Of a stretch of DNA of 64,000 nucleotides, positions 24,481 to 33,283 are shown one piece after another. A program made the position numbers and the translations under genes. The DNA is from NBLH01 sp050296515. Lineage in GTDB: Bacteria > Bacteroidota > Bacteroidia > Bacteroidales > NBLH01. The notes beneath the pieces were generated by a model. It was not told where the DNA came from, ran no database searches, and worked only from the letters and a program-made list of their open reading frames with translations. Position 1 is the stretch's first letter. Each line of letters opens with the position of its first letter. The stretch lies in contig JBNKRJ010000127.1 of assembly GCA_050296515.1 (NCBI GenBank), forward strand, positions 62,001 to 126,000, given 5' to 3'.

Positions 24481-25409
24481 AAGAATACCTTGTCCACAGT
24501 AATTTGATGGGCTCTGCTTTTGAGTTGTGTGTGGTTGATGAAAAGGAGAAAAGAGCACAAGAGTTACTACAGTTGGGTATTGATGAAATAAGGCGAATTG
24601 AAAACTTATTGTCTGAATTTTTACCTGGTTCTGAAACCTCAAAAATTAACCAACGAGCAGGTTTAGAATCAACTATAATAGATAACGAATGTTTCGGCCT
24701 GATTGAACGTTGCCAGGCTATTTCAAAGCTTACCAGGGGAAATTTTGATATCACTACAAGTAACCTGAAGAAGTTGTATTTGTTTAAAAATGAACAGTTT
24801 AAAGTGCCTTTGAAAGAGGTTGTTAAAGAAACTTTGCGAAGCGTAGGTTACGAAAAAATAAAGTTAATCAAACAGAAGAAAAGTATCCACTTTACTAACA
24901 AAAGCACAACAATTAGTTTTGCAGCAATTGGTAAAGGGTATGCTTCGGATAAGGTGAAACAAATGTGGCTCAAAGAAGGCATTCATTCAGGCTACATAAA
25001 TGCCAGTGGCGATTTGAATGCTTTTGGAAAAAAATCAGATGGTTCTCAGTGGAAAATTGGTATTTCAAATCCTGAAAATCCTTTGAATAAGCTATTTTAC
25101 ATTCCTGTTGATAATGCATCTGTAGCCACATCAGGTGATTACCAGCAGTTTTTTATAAATAATGGTGTTCGTTATTCGCACAACATCAATCCTCATACAG
25201 GTTTGCCTTTAACAGGTATAAAAAGTGTGTCCGTTTTTTCTCCAGGTGCTGAACTTTCTGATGCATTGGCAACAGCAGTTTATGTTATGGGCAGTAAAGA
25301 TGGGATAGAATTTGTAAATCAGTTACCAAAAACACACGCAATAATTATTGATGATAAAAATGATGTATTTTTCTCTAAAAATTTACAATATGAGCAGGCG
25401 AAGGTTTAG
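24477..25409 (+). CDS. apbE: ApbE family FAD:protein FMN transferase
   Basis: A 310-residue enzyme that moves FMN from FAD onto a Ser/Thr of target proteins. Hallmarks are AIGKGYASDKV, GYINASGDLNAFGKK, VDNASVATSGDYQQF and SHNINPHTGLPLTG followed by ELSDALATAVYVMG, which include the Mg and FAD contacts. Unlike most ApbE proteins it has no visible signal peptide or lipobox, so it may act in the cytoplasm; that is odd next to exported partners. Its start overlaps the thioredoxin-like gene by 4 bases and its end overlaps the DUF4266 gene by 20 bases. Confidence 0.93.
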   Translation: MKEYLVHSNLMGSAFELCVVDEKEKRAQELLQLGIDEIRRIENLLSEFLPGSETSKINQRAGLESTIIDNECFGLIERCQAISKLTRGNFDITTSNLKKLYLFKNEQFKVPLKEVVKETLRSVGYEKIKLIKQKKSIHFTNKSTTISFAAIGKGYASDKVKQMWLKEGIHSGYINASGDLNAFGKKSDGSQWKIGISNPENPLNKLFYIPVDNASVATSGDYQQFFINNGVRYSHNINPHTGLPLTGIKSVSVFSPGAELSDALATAVYVMGSKDGIEFVNQLPKTHAIIIDDKNDVFFSKNLQYEQAKV

Positions 25410-25608
25410 TTTCTTGTTCTTTTTTTTTCTGCTGCTATTTTATTCCTGTACTCCATTAAAACCATATGAGATGGTTTATGTAAATGATCCCGAGATGCAA
25501 ATGGGAGCCGATGCAGGTAAGAATTTTCAAACTTACATTCAATCCATCAGGGAAGGTGCTACTCCTGCAGGAACATCAAAAGCAAGTGGAGGTTGTGGAT
25601 GTAACTAA
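25390..25608 (+). CDS. DUF4266 small lipoprotein
   Basis: A 72-residue protein from the ATG at 25390, overlapping the apbE end. A lipoprotein signal ends in LLLFYSC (Cys at residue 20). The mature part has the DUF4266 pattern LKPYEMVYVNDPEMQ, then FQTYIQSIREGA, and a C-terminal Gly/Cys end GGCGCN. The CGC tail is conserved in this family and could bind metal or a cofactor. The family co-occurs with ApbE and DUF3570; its function is unknown to me. Envelope-anchored by inference. Confidence 0.82.
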   Translation: MSRRRFSFLFFFFLLLFYSCTPLKPYEMVYVNDPEMQMGADAGKNFQTYIQSIREGATPAGTSKASGGCGCN

Positions 25609-25620
25609 CAAAAAAGGCAA

Positions 25621-26835
25621 ATGAAAAAGAAATACCTTATACTTGGGAGCTTTGCTTTACTTCCTTATAGCCTAAAAACTCAGATAGTTAAAGATACTCT
25701 TACAAAAAAAGTACGGAAGACTGAAATTGAACTGGTTTACAATCATTATTTGCAGGATGGTGATAATTCAGCGGTGACAGGTGGCATTGGAACAGAAAAA
25801 TTAGTGGTCTATGGACCTTCGCTTACCGTTAAGAAAACTTTTAACAAGAACGCTATTTCATTTAATTTGGGTGCTGATATTATCACTTCCGCATCTACCG
25901 ATAATATTGATTTTATTAAATCTTCTGCATCGGAGGTAGATTCAAGAATATTTACAAATTCAACTTACGAACGAAAGCTTGAGAAATCAAACGCCTCTGC
26001 TTATGGTGGCATTGGGTTTTCTATAGAAAGTGATTACTTTTCAATTGCCAGCAAATTAGGTTTTACAAAAACTGATGAGTTAAATCATCGAACTTATTCT
26101 TTTCAATTTCAGATGTTTAATGATGATTTGCGATGGGGAAGATTAAACCCGGATCATTATAAACCTGTTGAATTGGTTTATCCCATTGAATTAAGATCTC
26201 AGGAATGGTACAGCGAATACAGAAGAAACTCCTATAATTTAAAACTCGGTTTAACACAAGTAATTAATAAAAGAAATATTTGGGGGATATTCCCTGAACT
26301 GACATATCAGAAAGGTCTATTAGCCACGCCATTTCATCGGATTTATTTCGCTGATGATGGGCGGGCTGTTGAAAATTTGCCAAATCAAAGATACAAAGGG
26401 GCATTGGCTTTAAAGCTAAATACCTTTGTTGGTGGACGATTTATTTTACATAATACGATAAATAGCTATACAGATAATTTTGGTATCCAGGCAATTGCAC
26501 TTGAGAATGAAACGGCAATAAAATTAAAACCTTTCCTTGTATTATTACCTAATTTTAGATTCTATGCCCAAAATGGAACAAAGTATTTTGCACCTTACAT
26601 GGAACATCAGTCGGATGAGGAATTTTATACTTCGGATTATGATCTTTCCAAATTCGAAACTTACAATGTAGGTATTGGTATAAAACACAGTTCTCATAAA
26701 AATATGGGACAGGATGCAAACACAATTATTTTTCGCTACAACTTTTTATATCGTACCAATGATTTGAAAGCTCATTCTTTTTCACTTATCTTTCAATCAG
26801 TATCTTTAAAGCAAAAAAAGAACACTTTTAAATGA
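25621..26835 (+). CDS. DUF3570 outer-membrane-like protein
   Basis: A 404-residue protein that follows the DUF4266 gene by 12 bases. It shows alternating strands typical of an outer-membrane beta-barrel (for instance NAISFNLGADIITSAS and TIIFRYNFLYRTNDLKAHSFSLIFQS) and contains the family's VTGGIGTEKLVVYGPSLTV start region. The N-terminus MKKKYLILGSFALLPYSLKTQ is a plausible signal peptide. DUF3570 is known as a neighbour of DUF4266 and ApbE. An outer-membrane place in a redox system is inferred from context only. Confidence 0.8.
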   Translation: MKKKYLILGSFALLPYSLKTQIVKDTLTKKVRKTEIELVYNHYLQDGDNSAVTGGIGTEKLVVYGPSLTVKKTFNKNAISFNLGADIITSASTDNIDFIKSSASEVDSRIFTNSTYERKLEKSNASAYGGIGFSIESDYFSIASKLGFTKTDELNHRTYSFQFQMFNDDLRWGRLNPDHYKPVELVYPIELRSQEWYSEYRRNSYNLKLGLTQVINKRNIWGIFPELTYQKGLLATPFHRIYFADDGRAVENLPNQRYKGALALKLNTFVGGRFILHNTINSYTDNFGIQAIALENETAIKLKPFLVLLPNFRFYAQNGTKYFAPYMEHQSDEEFYTSDYDLSKFETYNVGIGIKHSSHKNMGQDANTIIFRYNFLYRTNDLKAHSFSLIFQSVSLKQKKNTFK

Positions 26836-26890
26836 TTTTACTTGTGTAATTCGCTGAATAGTAGTGTTTTAGTTTTCAATTTGAAATACA

Positions 26891-27214
26891 TTATTTTCCA
26901 AATAAGTTGCCAAGTCCACCTAAATTAGGCATCATACCTTGAGCGACTTTAGCCATTTCTTCTTCGTTTTTAGCTTTTGCTTTTTCTAGTGCTTTATTTA
27001 CTGCAACAATAATTAGGTCTTCAATCTCTGACTTATCATCGGTTTTTAAAAGTTCTTCTGATATTTCAATATTGGTGATTTTTTGATTACAGTCTGAAGT
27101 TACTTTTACGAGCCCGCCTTCTGCTTCAGCATCAACAAAAACATTGGATAGTTGTTTTTTTGTTTCTTCCATCTGTTTTTGTGCTTCCTGCATTTTCCCC
27201 ATTATATCAAACAT
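26891..27214 (-). CDS. YbaB/EbfC nucleoid-associated protein
   Basis: A 107-residue DNA-binding protein of the YbaB/EbfC family. The N-terminal helix MGKMQEAQKQMEETKKQLSN, the middle strands AEGGLVKVTSDCNQKITNIEI and the C-terminal helix DLIIVAVNKALEKAKAKNEEEMAK are typical. It binds DNA as a dimer and helps organise the nucleoid. In many bacteria it lies by dnaX-recR; here it stands alone, convergent with the DUF3570 gene. Confidence 0.92.
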   Translation of the reverse strand: MFDIMGKMQEAQKQMEETKKQLSNVFVDAEAEGGLVKVTSDCNQKITNIEISEELLKTDDKSEIEDLIIVAVNKALEKAKAKNEEEMAKVAQGMMPNLGGLGNLFGK

Positions 27215-27242
27215 AGCATTTCGAATTTAATTAATAATGTTA

Positions 27243-27250
27243 CAAATTTA
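27243..27250 (-). promoter_or_regulatory. -7 box for the YbaB gene
   Basis: On the minus strand this reads TAAATTTG, a match to TAnnTTTG, about 29 bases before the start codon. No convincing -33 TTTG at normal spacing. Confidence 0.4.
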
Positions 27251-27299
27251 TAAGAAAATCAAACAATTTGGAATGGGTTAAATTTGGTTTGGCACTTTT

Positions 27300-27941
27300 T
27301 TATACCCTGTGGCTTATAAAATACATCCCCAATCCTGAAGCAAATAACCAAACGCCATATAGTGAATGTTCTAAAATACTCAAGGCAAGCGACTTTGATT
27401 GATAATATCGATAAGCATAAACAACCCCGGCAATAAATGTCAATGCTAAAACAAGCCAGTTTTTATACAAAATGTGTCCAAAAGAGAATAATACGGCACT
27501 TATAAATATCTGAACCCATTTATTTTTAAAGTAAACTGCATATCTGTGAAAAAACAAAGCCCTATAAGCTAATGCTTGAGGAATAACTGAAAACAGTGGG
27601 TAGAAAATGCTTATAATGAGCAATAACCAAGGTTTCTCTTTGACCAAAAAAAACATGTTTGATGGATTAACCAGGTAACCTGAGACCAATATGATAATTG
27701 CCGCTGCAAGGAACCCCCAAAGCATTGGTTTTAAATAACATTTCCCACTTTCCCAATTAAAAAAGAGATGGTTATCAAACTTTGGATCTCTTTTCAACCA
27801 AAAATAGATGCCTAGTCCAGCAGGAATTAAAAGCAACATGATTGGAAAATTAAAAATATCAAGAAGAAAAAGTAAAGGGAATATGATATAGAGGCCAATA
27901 ACTTCAAGCCAAAGCTGAAAAGCGTTTTGTGATTTATTCAT
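27300..27941 (-). CDS. CPBP-like membrane protein, degenerate active site (downstream copy)
   Basis: A 213-residue multi-pass membrane protein of the CPBP (Abi/Rce1-like) intramembrane protease family. Motif 1, normally EExxxR, reads QALAYR, so both glutamates are missing. Motif 2 is kept as FGHILY and motif 3 as LEHSLYG. It is a close relative of the gene just upstream, sharing the frame SxFYPLFSVIPQxLAYRxxFxHRYA, and the pair clearly arose by tandem duplication. Without glutamates it is probably not a protease and may be a binding or partner protein. Confidence 0.78.
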   Translation of the reverse strand: MNKSQNAFQLWLEVIGLYIIFPLLFLLDIFNFPIMLLLIPAGLGIYFWLKRDPKFDNHLFFNWESGKCYLKPMLWGFLAAAIIILVSGYLVNPSNMFFLVKEKPWLLLIISIFYPLFSVIPQALAYRALFFHRYAVYFKNKWVQIFISAVLFSFGHILYKNWLVLALTFIAGVVYAYRYYQSKSLALSILEHSLYGVWLFASGLGMYFISHRV

Positions 27942-28072
27942 TTTAGTTTTGTTTAAGTTTGGAATTCAAAAATATGGAATAATCATATTTTAATGTTTCT
28001 GTGCAGGTTAAAATATCTAAAATTGCAATGAATTTGGAACCATTGTGCTAATAATCTTCGAAATATTGAGTG

Positions 28073-28732
28073 CTATAGAATATCGCTGATAAAATAGATT
28101 CCCAGGCCTGAAATGAATAACCACATTCCATAAAAGGTATGTTCAATAATTGTTAAAAGCAGTGATTTAGACTGGTGGTAACGGTAGGCGAATATAATGC
28201 CTGCAACAATTGTTAAAAAAACAACCAAGGGGTCTTGATAAATGATATGGCCAAACCCAAAGAAAAATCCGCTGGTGAGGATTAGTTTCCATTTTGATGT
28301 AAATAAATGAGCATAGCGGTGGTGGAAAAAAGAACGGTATGCGAGTTCTTGAGGGATTACTGAAAACAGCGGATAAATAATTGCTGTTTTTGCAAGCATT
28401 GATGGTTCTTCTTTTATGAAAATGAAAAGCTTGGATGAGTCTGTAATCCAAATTGTTGCAATCATTACAGCTGCTGATAGAATAAAGAACCATAACATTT
28501 TAAAGAAATACTTTTTGCCCGACTTCCAGTTAATGATTGTATCTCTATCAAAGCTTTTGTCTTGATGAAGAAAGTAAATACTTGAAATTCCCATGATTAT
28601 TAAAACTAACCATAATGGCATGGCTATTATTTTGAAGGTTAGTAATAATGGCAAAATGATATAAAGACCAGTCATCTCGGCTATTCTTAACCAATACGGG
28701 AGATTGAGCAATATGGTCTTAATTTTTTCCAT
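28073..28732 (-). CDS. CPBP-like membrane protein (upstream copy)
   Basis: A 219-residue membrane protein from the ATG at 28732; an earlier in-frame start at 28762 would add 10 polar residues. About six hydrophobic segments are visible. CPBP motif 1 reads QELAYR (second Glu kept, first replaced by Gln), motif 2 FGHIIY and motif 3 IEHTFYG. Rce1-type enzymes need the motif-1 glutamate and the two His residues, so activity is doubtful. It is the less decayed member of the tandem pair and lies about 130 bases upstream of the second copy. Confidence 0.78.
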   Translation of the reverse strand: MEKIKTILLNLPYWLRIAEMTGLYIILPLLLTFKIIAMPLWLVLIIMGISSIYFLHQDKSFDRDTIINWKSGKKYFFKMLWFFILSAAVMIATIWITDSSKLFIFIKEEPSMLAKTAIIYPLFSVIPQELAYRSFFHHRYAHLFTSKWKLILTSGFFFGFGHIIYQDPLVVFLTIVAGIIFAYRYHQSKSLLLTIIEHTFYGMWLFISGLGIYFISDIL

Positions 28733-28823
28733 TTGTTGTATAGTAAAGCCATCTGAACACAATTTGGTTCAGTAAATGGTTAAAAATGTTTTTAAATTGT
28801 GATAATAGCAGGGGAAACAGCTA

Positions 28824-29486
28824 CTATCTTTTTATAGCATGGTAATATTCAAAAAAAACATCATGTTTCTCATGAAAATCCGTAAAAGCCAAAAAGACTT
28901 GGTTTGAGATCAATTGCAGTTTGTTCTCTTTTAGAACGTAATAAATATACGAAATAGTATGCTGAAATACATATAAATCTATTTCTTTTTTGTGATTGTA
29001 ATAAATTCCTTGACGAGTGGATTTATTGTAGTGTTTTTCATCAGTTTTATCGAATGGGATTACAGTAAAACACAAATGCCCATTTGTTTTCATATGCTGC
29101 GTTGCTTTTTCAATAATGTGGAAAAAATCACCAATCATATGAAAAACTGCATTCGAGATTATAAAATCAAATTGTATATCCGGAAGTTCAAAATCAGATT
29201 GTGCGATATCTGAATGTATAAGTTGCTTTGCAAGATTTTTTTCTTTGCAAAGTTTTATCATTTCAGCAGAACCATCTATGCCATAAATTTCTATTCCTGT
29301 ATTGTGAAATGGAATGGAAGACAAGCCAGTGCCAATTCCAATATCTAATAATTTATCATCTGGCTTGATAAATTCCTTTAACTCATTAAATATTACTTCA
29401 GGTCCTTTCCATTGGCCTTTTGTTACATGCTCATCATATTGCGAAGCAAATTCATTAGTGAGTTTTATGGTTTGTTGAGAGGTCAT
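28824..29486 (-). CDS. Class I SAM-dependent methyltransferase
   Basis: A 220-residue methyltransferase. Motif I reads LLDIGIGTGLSSIPF, the strand-2 acidic residue lies in IYGIDGSAEMI, and the post-I region is FDFIISNAVFHMIGDFFHIIEKATQHMKTNG. The C-terminal part (ISYIYYVLKENKLQLIS) forms the usual last strands. A small-molecule substrate is likely but cannot be named. It is convergent with nothing and divergent from the secreted two-domain protein gene. Confidence 0.8.
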   Translation of the reverse strand: MTSQQTIKLTNEFASQYDEHVTKGQWKGPEVIFNELKEFIKPDDKLLDIGIGTGLSSIPFHNTGIEIYGIDGSAEMIKLCKEKNLAKQLIHSDIAQSDFELPDIQFDFIISNAVFHMIGDFFHIIEKATQHMKTNGHLCFTVIPFDKTDEKHYNKSTRQGIYYNHKKEIDLYVFQHTISYIYYVLKENKLQLISNQVFLAFTDFHEKHDVFFEYYHAIKR

Positions 29487-29651
29487 TGGGTAAACAATTC
29501 GTTTGAAAAAGTGTAATTGGAAAATACTTTATTAACTAATTCTGGATAAATTTGTGAAGGATGTGTTATTTGTAACATCTCGGCAATTAATCAATTTAAT
29601 AAAAATACATCCATGCATTCGGATTTGTTTAATCTCTTGAAATACAGTAAA

Positions 29652-30740
29652 ATGAGAATAATTCTAATCGTTAGTTTACTTTTATTTGTCCTTCCTGCTT
29701 TTTCACAAAATAAGGAAACAGATGCCACTAGTGGAGCAACAATTATAAAAAATGAAAAGGTATACAGCAATAAAAATTTGTCGAATTTTGACGATAGTAA
29801 ATATAAAGCTTTAATTGATAGTAAAATACGAGTATCTGGTGAAATTGAAGAAGAAGTATTGGTTGAGACAAAAGATCTGCCTTTTTATTATTGCAATGTT
29901 CGCCTGGGAGGGTTTCCTAATACAGACTTGGAACCCCAGAAAGATACTTGTTCTTTTAGTGGTGCTTACCGGTTTGCAGGATATGCTTTGCAGGATTTAT
30001 TAAAGGAGGTGAAATTGAAAAAAGTAAGCCAGGAATCTTTTAGTCCAGTTATTGACTGTTATATTATTGTAAGAAATGATAAAGGTGAGTCCGCAGTTTT
30101 TAGCTGGGGCGAGATCTTTTTTGCTGAAGATCCCGGAAAAATTGTTTTGGCAACTTATGCTGCACCAATTTTACCAACTAAGCGATTATATAACCAGCCG
30201 GAGCTTAAATATTGTCAAATTGTTGCAGCAAATGATCATTACTCTTTTAGAAATATTAAACAACCAACAAGCATTGAAATTGTTTCATTTAAAGGCAATT
30301 TCCCAGGTAAAAAAGGCTTGGAAAATATTGGTTCACCAACTATTTCTTTAAAAGTGGGTAAAGAATTGCATGTTATTGATTCAAATCCGGAATCAGGAAA
30401 TCGTGCTTCGTATGTAACTAATTTTTATGGTTTACACATGGGTTTTAGAGGATTAAAAAATTATGGCGGCTATTTTGTAAAAGATTACCTTGCAAATTAC
30501 TTGTCTGTCACTAAAGAAAATATTCAGCACGGTATTTTTGCTTTCGCAGCAGCCGATGCTTATAGAGCAACTTTTTCATTTAGCGAATTATTCAACAGGG
30601 CCGATTTTAATAATGCTATATTGATTGATTATAAGGATGATACTGAAAAGGGAAGATATACAATACATCCACCTTATGATTTTTTTGCTGACAGGACTAT
30701 TCGTGCTGTTAGCCTGATTTATTTTGATATAATAAACTGA
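29652..30740 (+). CDS. Secreted two-domain protein with an N-terminal flavinylation motif
   Basis: A 362-residue protein from the ATG at 29652 (an upstream ATG at 29613 precedes the signal sequence). Signal peptide MRIILIVSLLLFVLPAFS is followed at residues 24-30 by DATSGAT, which matches the D-x-x-(S/T)-G-A-T motif that ApbE modifies with FMN. Two related halves follow, resembling the molybdopterin-binding fold of sulfite-oxidase-like proteins: GYALQDLLKEVKLKK...FSWGEIFF (about 95-160) and GYFVKDYLANYLSV...TFSFSELF (about 270-320). No convincing molybdenum-binding Cys environment is seen, so the fold call is tentative. ApbE lies 5 kb upstream. Confidence 0.6.
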   Translation: MRIILIVSLLLFVLPAFSQNKETDATSGATIIKNEKVYSNKNLSNFDDSKYKALIDSKIRVSGEIEEEVLVETKDLPFYYCNVRLGGFPNTDLEPQKDTCSFSGAYRFAGYALQDLLKEVKLKKVSQESFSPVIDCYIIVRNDKGESAVFSWGEIFFAEDPGKIVLATYAAPILPTKRLYNQPELKYCQIVAANDHYSFRNIKQPTSIEIVSFKGNFPGKKGLENIGSPTISLKVGKELHVIDSNPESGNRASYVTNFYGLHMGFRGLKNYGGYFVKDYLANYLSVTKENIQHGIFAFAAADAYRATFSFSELFNRADFNNAILIDYKDDTEKGRYTIHPPYDFFADRTIRAVSLIYFDIIN

Positions 30741-31017
30741 TTACCAGTAAGAAAATTAGTTAAAGTTGACATTGTTTGGGAGCTTGGTTAAATGTTGAAT
30801 TACAACTCCATTATACCTGGTCGTGAATTAGATTGCTGCCAAAAGCTAAAAGTAGATTATTTTGTAATCAAATGAGTTGAAATTTGATTTCTCTGAATTA
30901 CAGTTATATGCATTTCCAAGTGAAGGCTTAATTTACCTGAAATCTTAATAATGATGATTTTGAAAGTGATTTTTGATTTAATATTGGGGATAAAATTATT
31001 AACCAAGCTTAAAGAAT

Positions 31018-31365
31018 ATGAGAACACTTTTAATTTTAATTATGCTCTTTGCAAGTATTAATGTATTTGCTCAAAAAGATACAAAAGCGGTGAAACTTGA
31101 AAAACAAATGGTAGAAGCTTCCTGTGGAATGTGCCAGTTTGGCTTGGCTGGTGATGAATGTAAACTAGCAGTTAAAATCGATGGAAAGGCTTATTACGTT
31201 GAAGGTTCAGACATTGACGATCATGGCGATGCGCATGCTGAGCATGGTTTCTGTAATGCTGTTAGGAAAGCTGAAGTGAGCGGAAGCCTTGTTGATGGGA
31301 AGTTTAAATTGACCTACTTTAAATTATTAGCAGAGAATACAGTGCATTCACATGAAAATGATTAA
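31018..31365 (+). CDS. Small secreted Cys/His-rich protein
   Basis: A 115-residue protein with a signal peptide (MRTLLILIMLFASINVFA). The mature part has EASCGMCQFGLAGDECKLAVKIDGKAYYVEG, then a His/Asp cluster DDHGDAHAEHGFC, and ends with HSHEND. Four Cys (CxxC plus two) and several His suggest metal binding; the pattern reminds me of the DUF6370 family, with moderate certainty. It ends at a strong terminator shared with hcp. A periplasmic metal or redox role is inference. Confidence 0.68.
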   Translation: MRTLLILIMLFASINVFAQKDTKAVKLEKQMVEASCGMCQFGLAGDECKLAVKIDGKAYYVEGSDIDDHGDAHAEHGFCNAVRKAEVSGSLVDGKFKLTYFKLLAENTVHSHEND

Positions 31366-31370
31366 TGCAA

Positions 31371-31403
31371 AAACGCCTTTATCGCAGCGCGATAAAGGCG
31401 TTT
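31371..31403. terminator. Strong bidirectional terminator
   Basis: AAACGCCTTTATCGC (31371-31385), a 3-base loop, and GCGATAAAGGCGTTT (31389-31403) form a perfect 15-bp stem with A/T ends, located between the convergent secreted-protein gene and hcp. Confidence 0.92.
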
Positions 31404-31423
31404 ATATTCAACTAACTCTATTA

Positions 31424-33082
31424 CTAAACAAAAACTTCGCCTACCATTTTCTGAATATCTTCATCAACTGTACCGATGCCGCTAATTCCAAAATTCTCAA
31501 CCAATACTTTGGCAACATTTGGTGATAAAAAGGCGGGTAAGGTTGGGCCTAAATGTATATTTTTAACACCTAAGTAAAGCAATGCTAACAATACAATTAC
31601 TGCTTTCTGCTCATACCATGCAATATTATAGGCTATAGGTAATTCGTTAATATCATTTAGTTCAAAAACTTCTTTTAATTTTAATGCAATTACAGCTAAT
31701 GAATAAGAATCGTTACATTGTCCGGCGTCTAATACTCTGGGTATTCCTTCTATGTCGCCTAATGGTAACTTGTTGTAACGATATTTAGCACAACCAGCAG
31801 TTAAAATTACACTGTCTTGAGGTAATTTTGTCGCAAACTCACTGTAGTAATCTCTTCCTTTCATTCTACCATCGCAGCCTGCCATTACCACAAACTTTTT
31901 AATTGCACCGGTTTTTACAGCATCAACCACTTTATCAGCTAGTTGTAGAACCTGGTTGTGAGCAAAACCACCAACAATTTCTCCTGTTTCAATCTCTTTT
32001 GGAGGAGCACATTTTTTAGCATGTTCAATAATTACTGAAAAATCTTTTGGTTGACCATCTTTTCTGTCGACAATATGAACGCAATCTTCAAAACCAGAAG
32101 CGCCAGTAGTATAAACTCTTCCTTTATAGCTTTCTTTTGGAGGAACTATACAGTTTGTTGTAAATAATATTGGACCATTGAAACTTTCAAATTCTTCTTT
32201 TTGTGCCCACCATGCATTTCCATAGTTTCCAACAAAGTGCTCGTATTTCTTAAATGCCGGGTAATAGTGTGCCGGAAGCATTTCGCTGTGAGTATAAACA
32301 TCTACTCCTGTCCCTTCAGTTTGCTTAAGCAACTCTTCCATGTCTTTTAAATCATGGCCACTAATAAGGATAGCAGGATTGGTTCCAACGCCAATGTTTA
32401 CTTTTGTAATTTCAGGATTTCCGTAAGTTTTGGTATTGGCTTCGTCAAGTAAAGCCATTACATCAACACCGTGTTTGCCGCATTCCATTACCATTGCAAC
32501 TAATTCATCAGCAGTTAGTTCGTTGTTTAGTGTAGCTACTAAACCTTTGTGCATGAAGGCAAATACTTCATCATTCACATAGCCAAGATTGTAGGCATGC
32601 TCTGCATAGGCAGCCATTCCTTTAATTCCGTAAATAAGTAATTCTTTTAAAGAACGAATGTCCTCGTTTTCAGTGGTTAAAATACCAACGGCTTCGCTTT
32701 TTTCAATAATTTCTTTTTCCAAAGATGACATCCAGGTTGCATTTTCAGGTACCTGGGCAGAAATCTCAATGTTATTGCTTTGTAGTTCCTTCTTTAGGTC
32801 TGTTCTTACTCCAAAACCTTCTTCAATTTTTGCAATAATTTTTTTGCCATCAAAATTGGCATTAGTAATGGTTGCAAACAAAGCTTCAAAAATATATTTA
32901 TCGGCTTTTGCAGTTTTTAAGTTATTTTCACGCCCTATGTTTGCATAAAATGAAACGCCTTTCGCTACATAGATTAACAAATCCTGAAGATTTGAAACTT
33001 GATCAGTTTTACCACAAACACCAATTTTAGTACATCCTGTGCCTTTTGCAGCTTCCTGACATTGAAAACAAAACATGCTCAT
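31424..33082 (-). CDS. hcp: Hybrid cluster protein (hydroxylamine reductase)
   Basis: A 552-residue Hcp. The N-terminal cluster motif is CFQCQEAAKGTGCTKIGVC (Cys spacing 2-8-5), the class I form found in anaerobes. Ligands of the hybrid Fe-S-O cluster are visible in GHDLKDME (His), TNCIVPP, GCDGR, GCAKYRYN and CNDSYSLA. It reduces NO or hydroxylamine and protects against nitrosative stress in the cytoplasm. Length is normal. It lies about 200 bases downstream of a ferredoxin-like gene on the same strand, with a Crp/Fnr regulator beyond, a standard Hcp context. Confidence 0.96.
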   Translation of the reverse strand: MSMFCFQCQEAAKGTGCTKIGVCGKTDQVSNLQDLLIYVAKGVSFYANIGRENNLKTAKADKYIFEALFATITNANFDGKKIIAKIEEGFGVRTDLKKELQSNNIEISAQVPENATWMSSLEKEIIEKSEAVGILTTENEDIRSLKELLIYGIKGMAAYAEHAYNLGYVNDEVFAFMHKGLVATLNNELTADELVAMVMECGKHGVDVMALLDEANTKTYGNPEITKVNIGVGTNPAILISGHDLKDMEELLKQTEGTGVDVYTHSEMLPAHYYPAFKKYEHFVGNYGNAWWAQKEEFESFNGPILFTTNCIVPPKESYKGRVYTTGASGFEDCVHIVDRKDGQPKDFSVIIEHAKKCAPPKEIETGEIVGGFAHNQVLQLADKVVDAVKTGAIKKFVVMAGCDGRMKGRDYYSEFATKLPQDSVILTAGCAKYRYNKLPLGDIEGIPRVLDAGQCNDSYSLAVIALKLKEVFELNDINELPIAYNIAWYEQKAVIVLLALLYLGVKNIHLGPTLPAFLSPNVAKVLVENFGISGIGTVDEDIQKMVGEVFV

Positions 33083-33283
33083 AATTTTCTATTTTTTAGT
33101 TGATTTATAATGTTATTATTATTTGAAATTTTCTACAAGGATAAACAAATAGAATATAATTAAGTACTTAAATACTTATTAGAATTGTTTTATCTGACAT
33201 GAATTATATATTGAACTAATGACAGATGTTAAATGAAATTATGTTTTAAAGAATTTTAGTAAATGTTGGTTGCAATAAACAGT

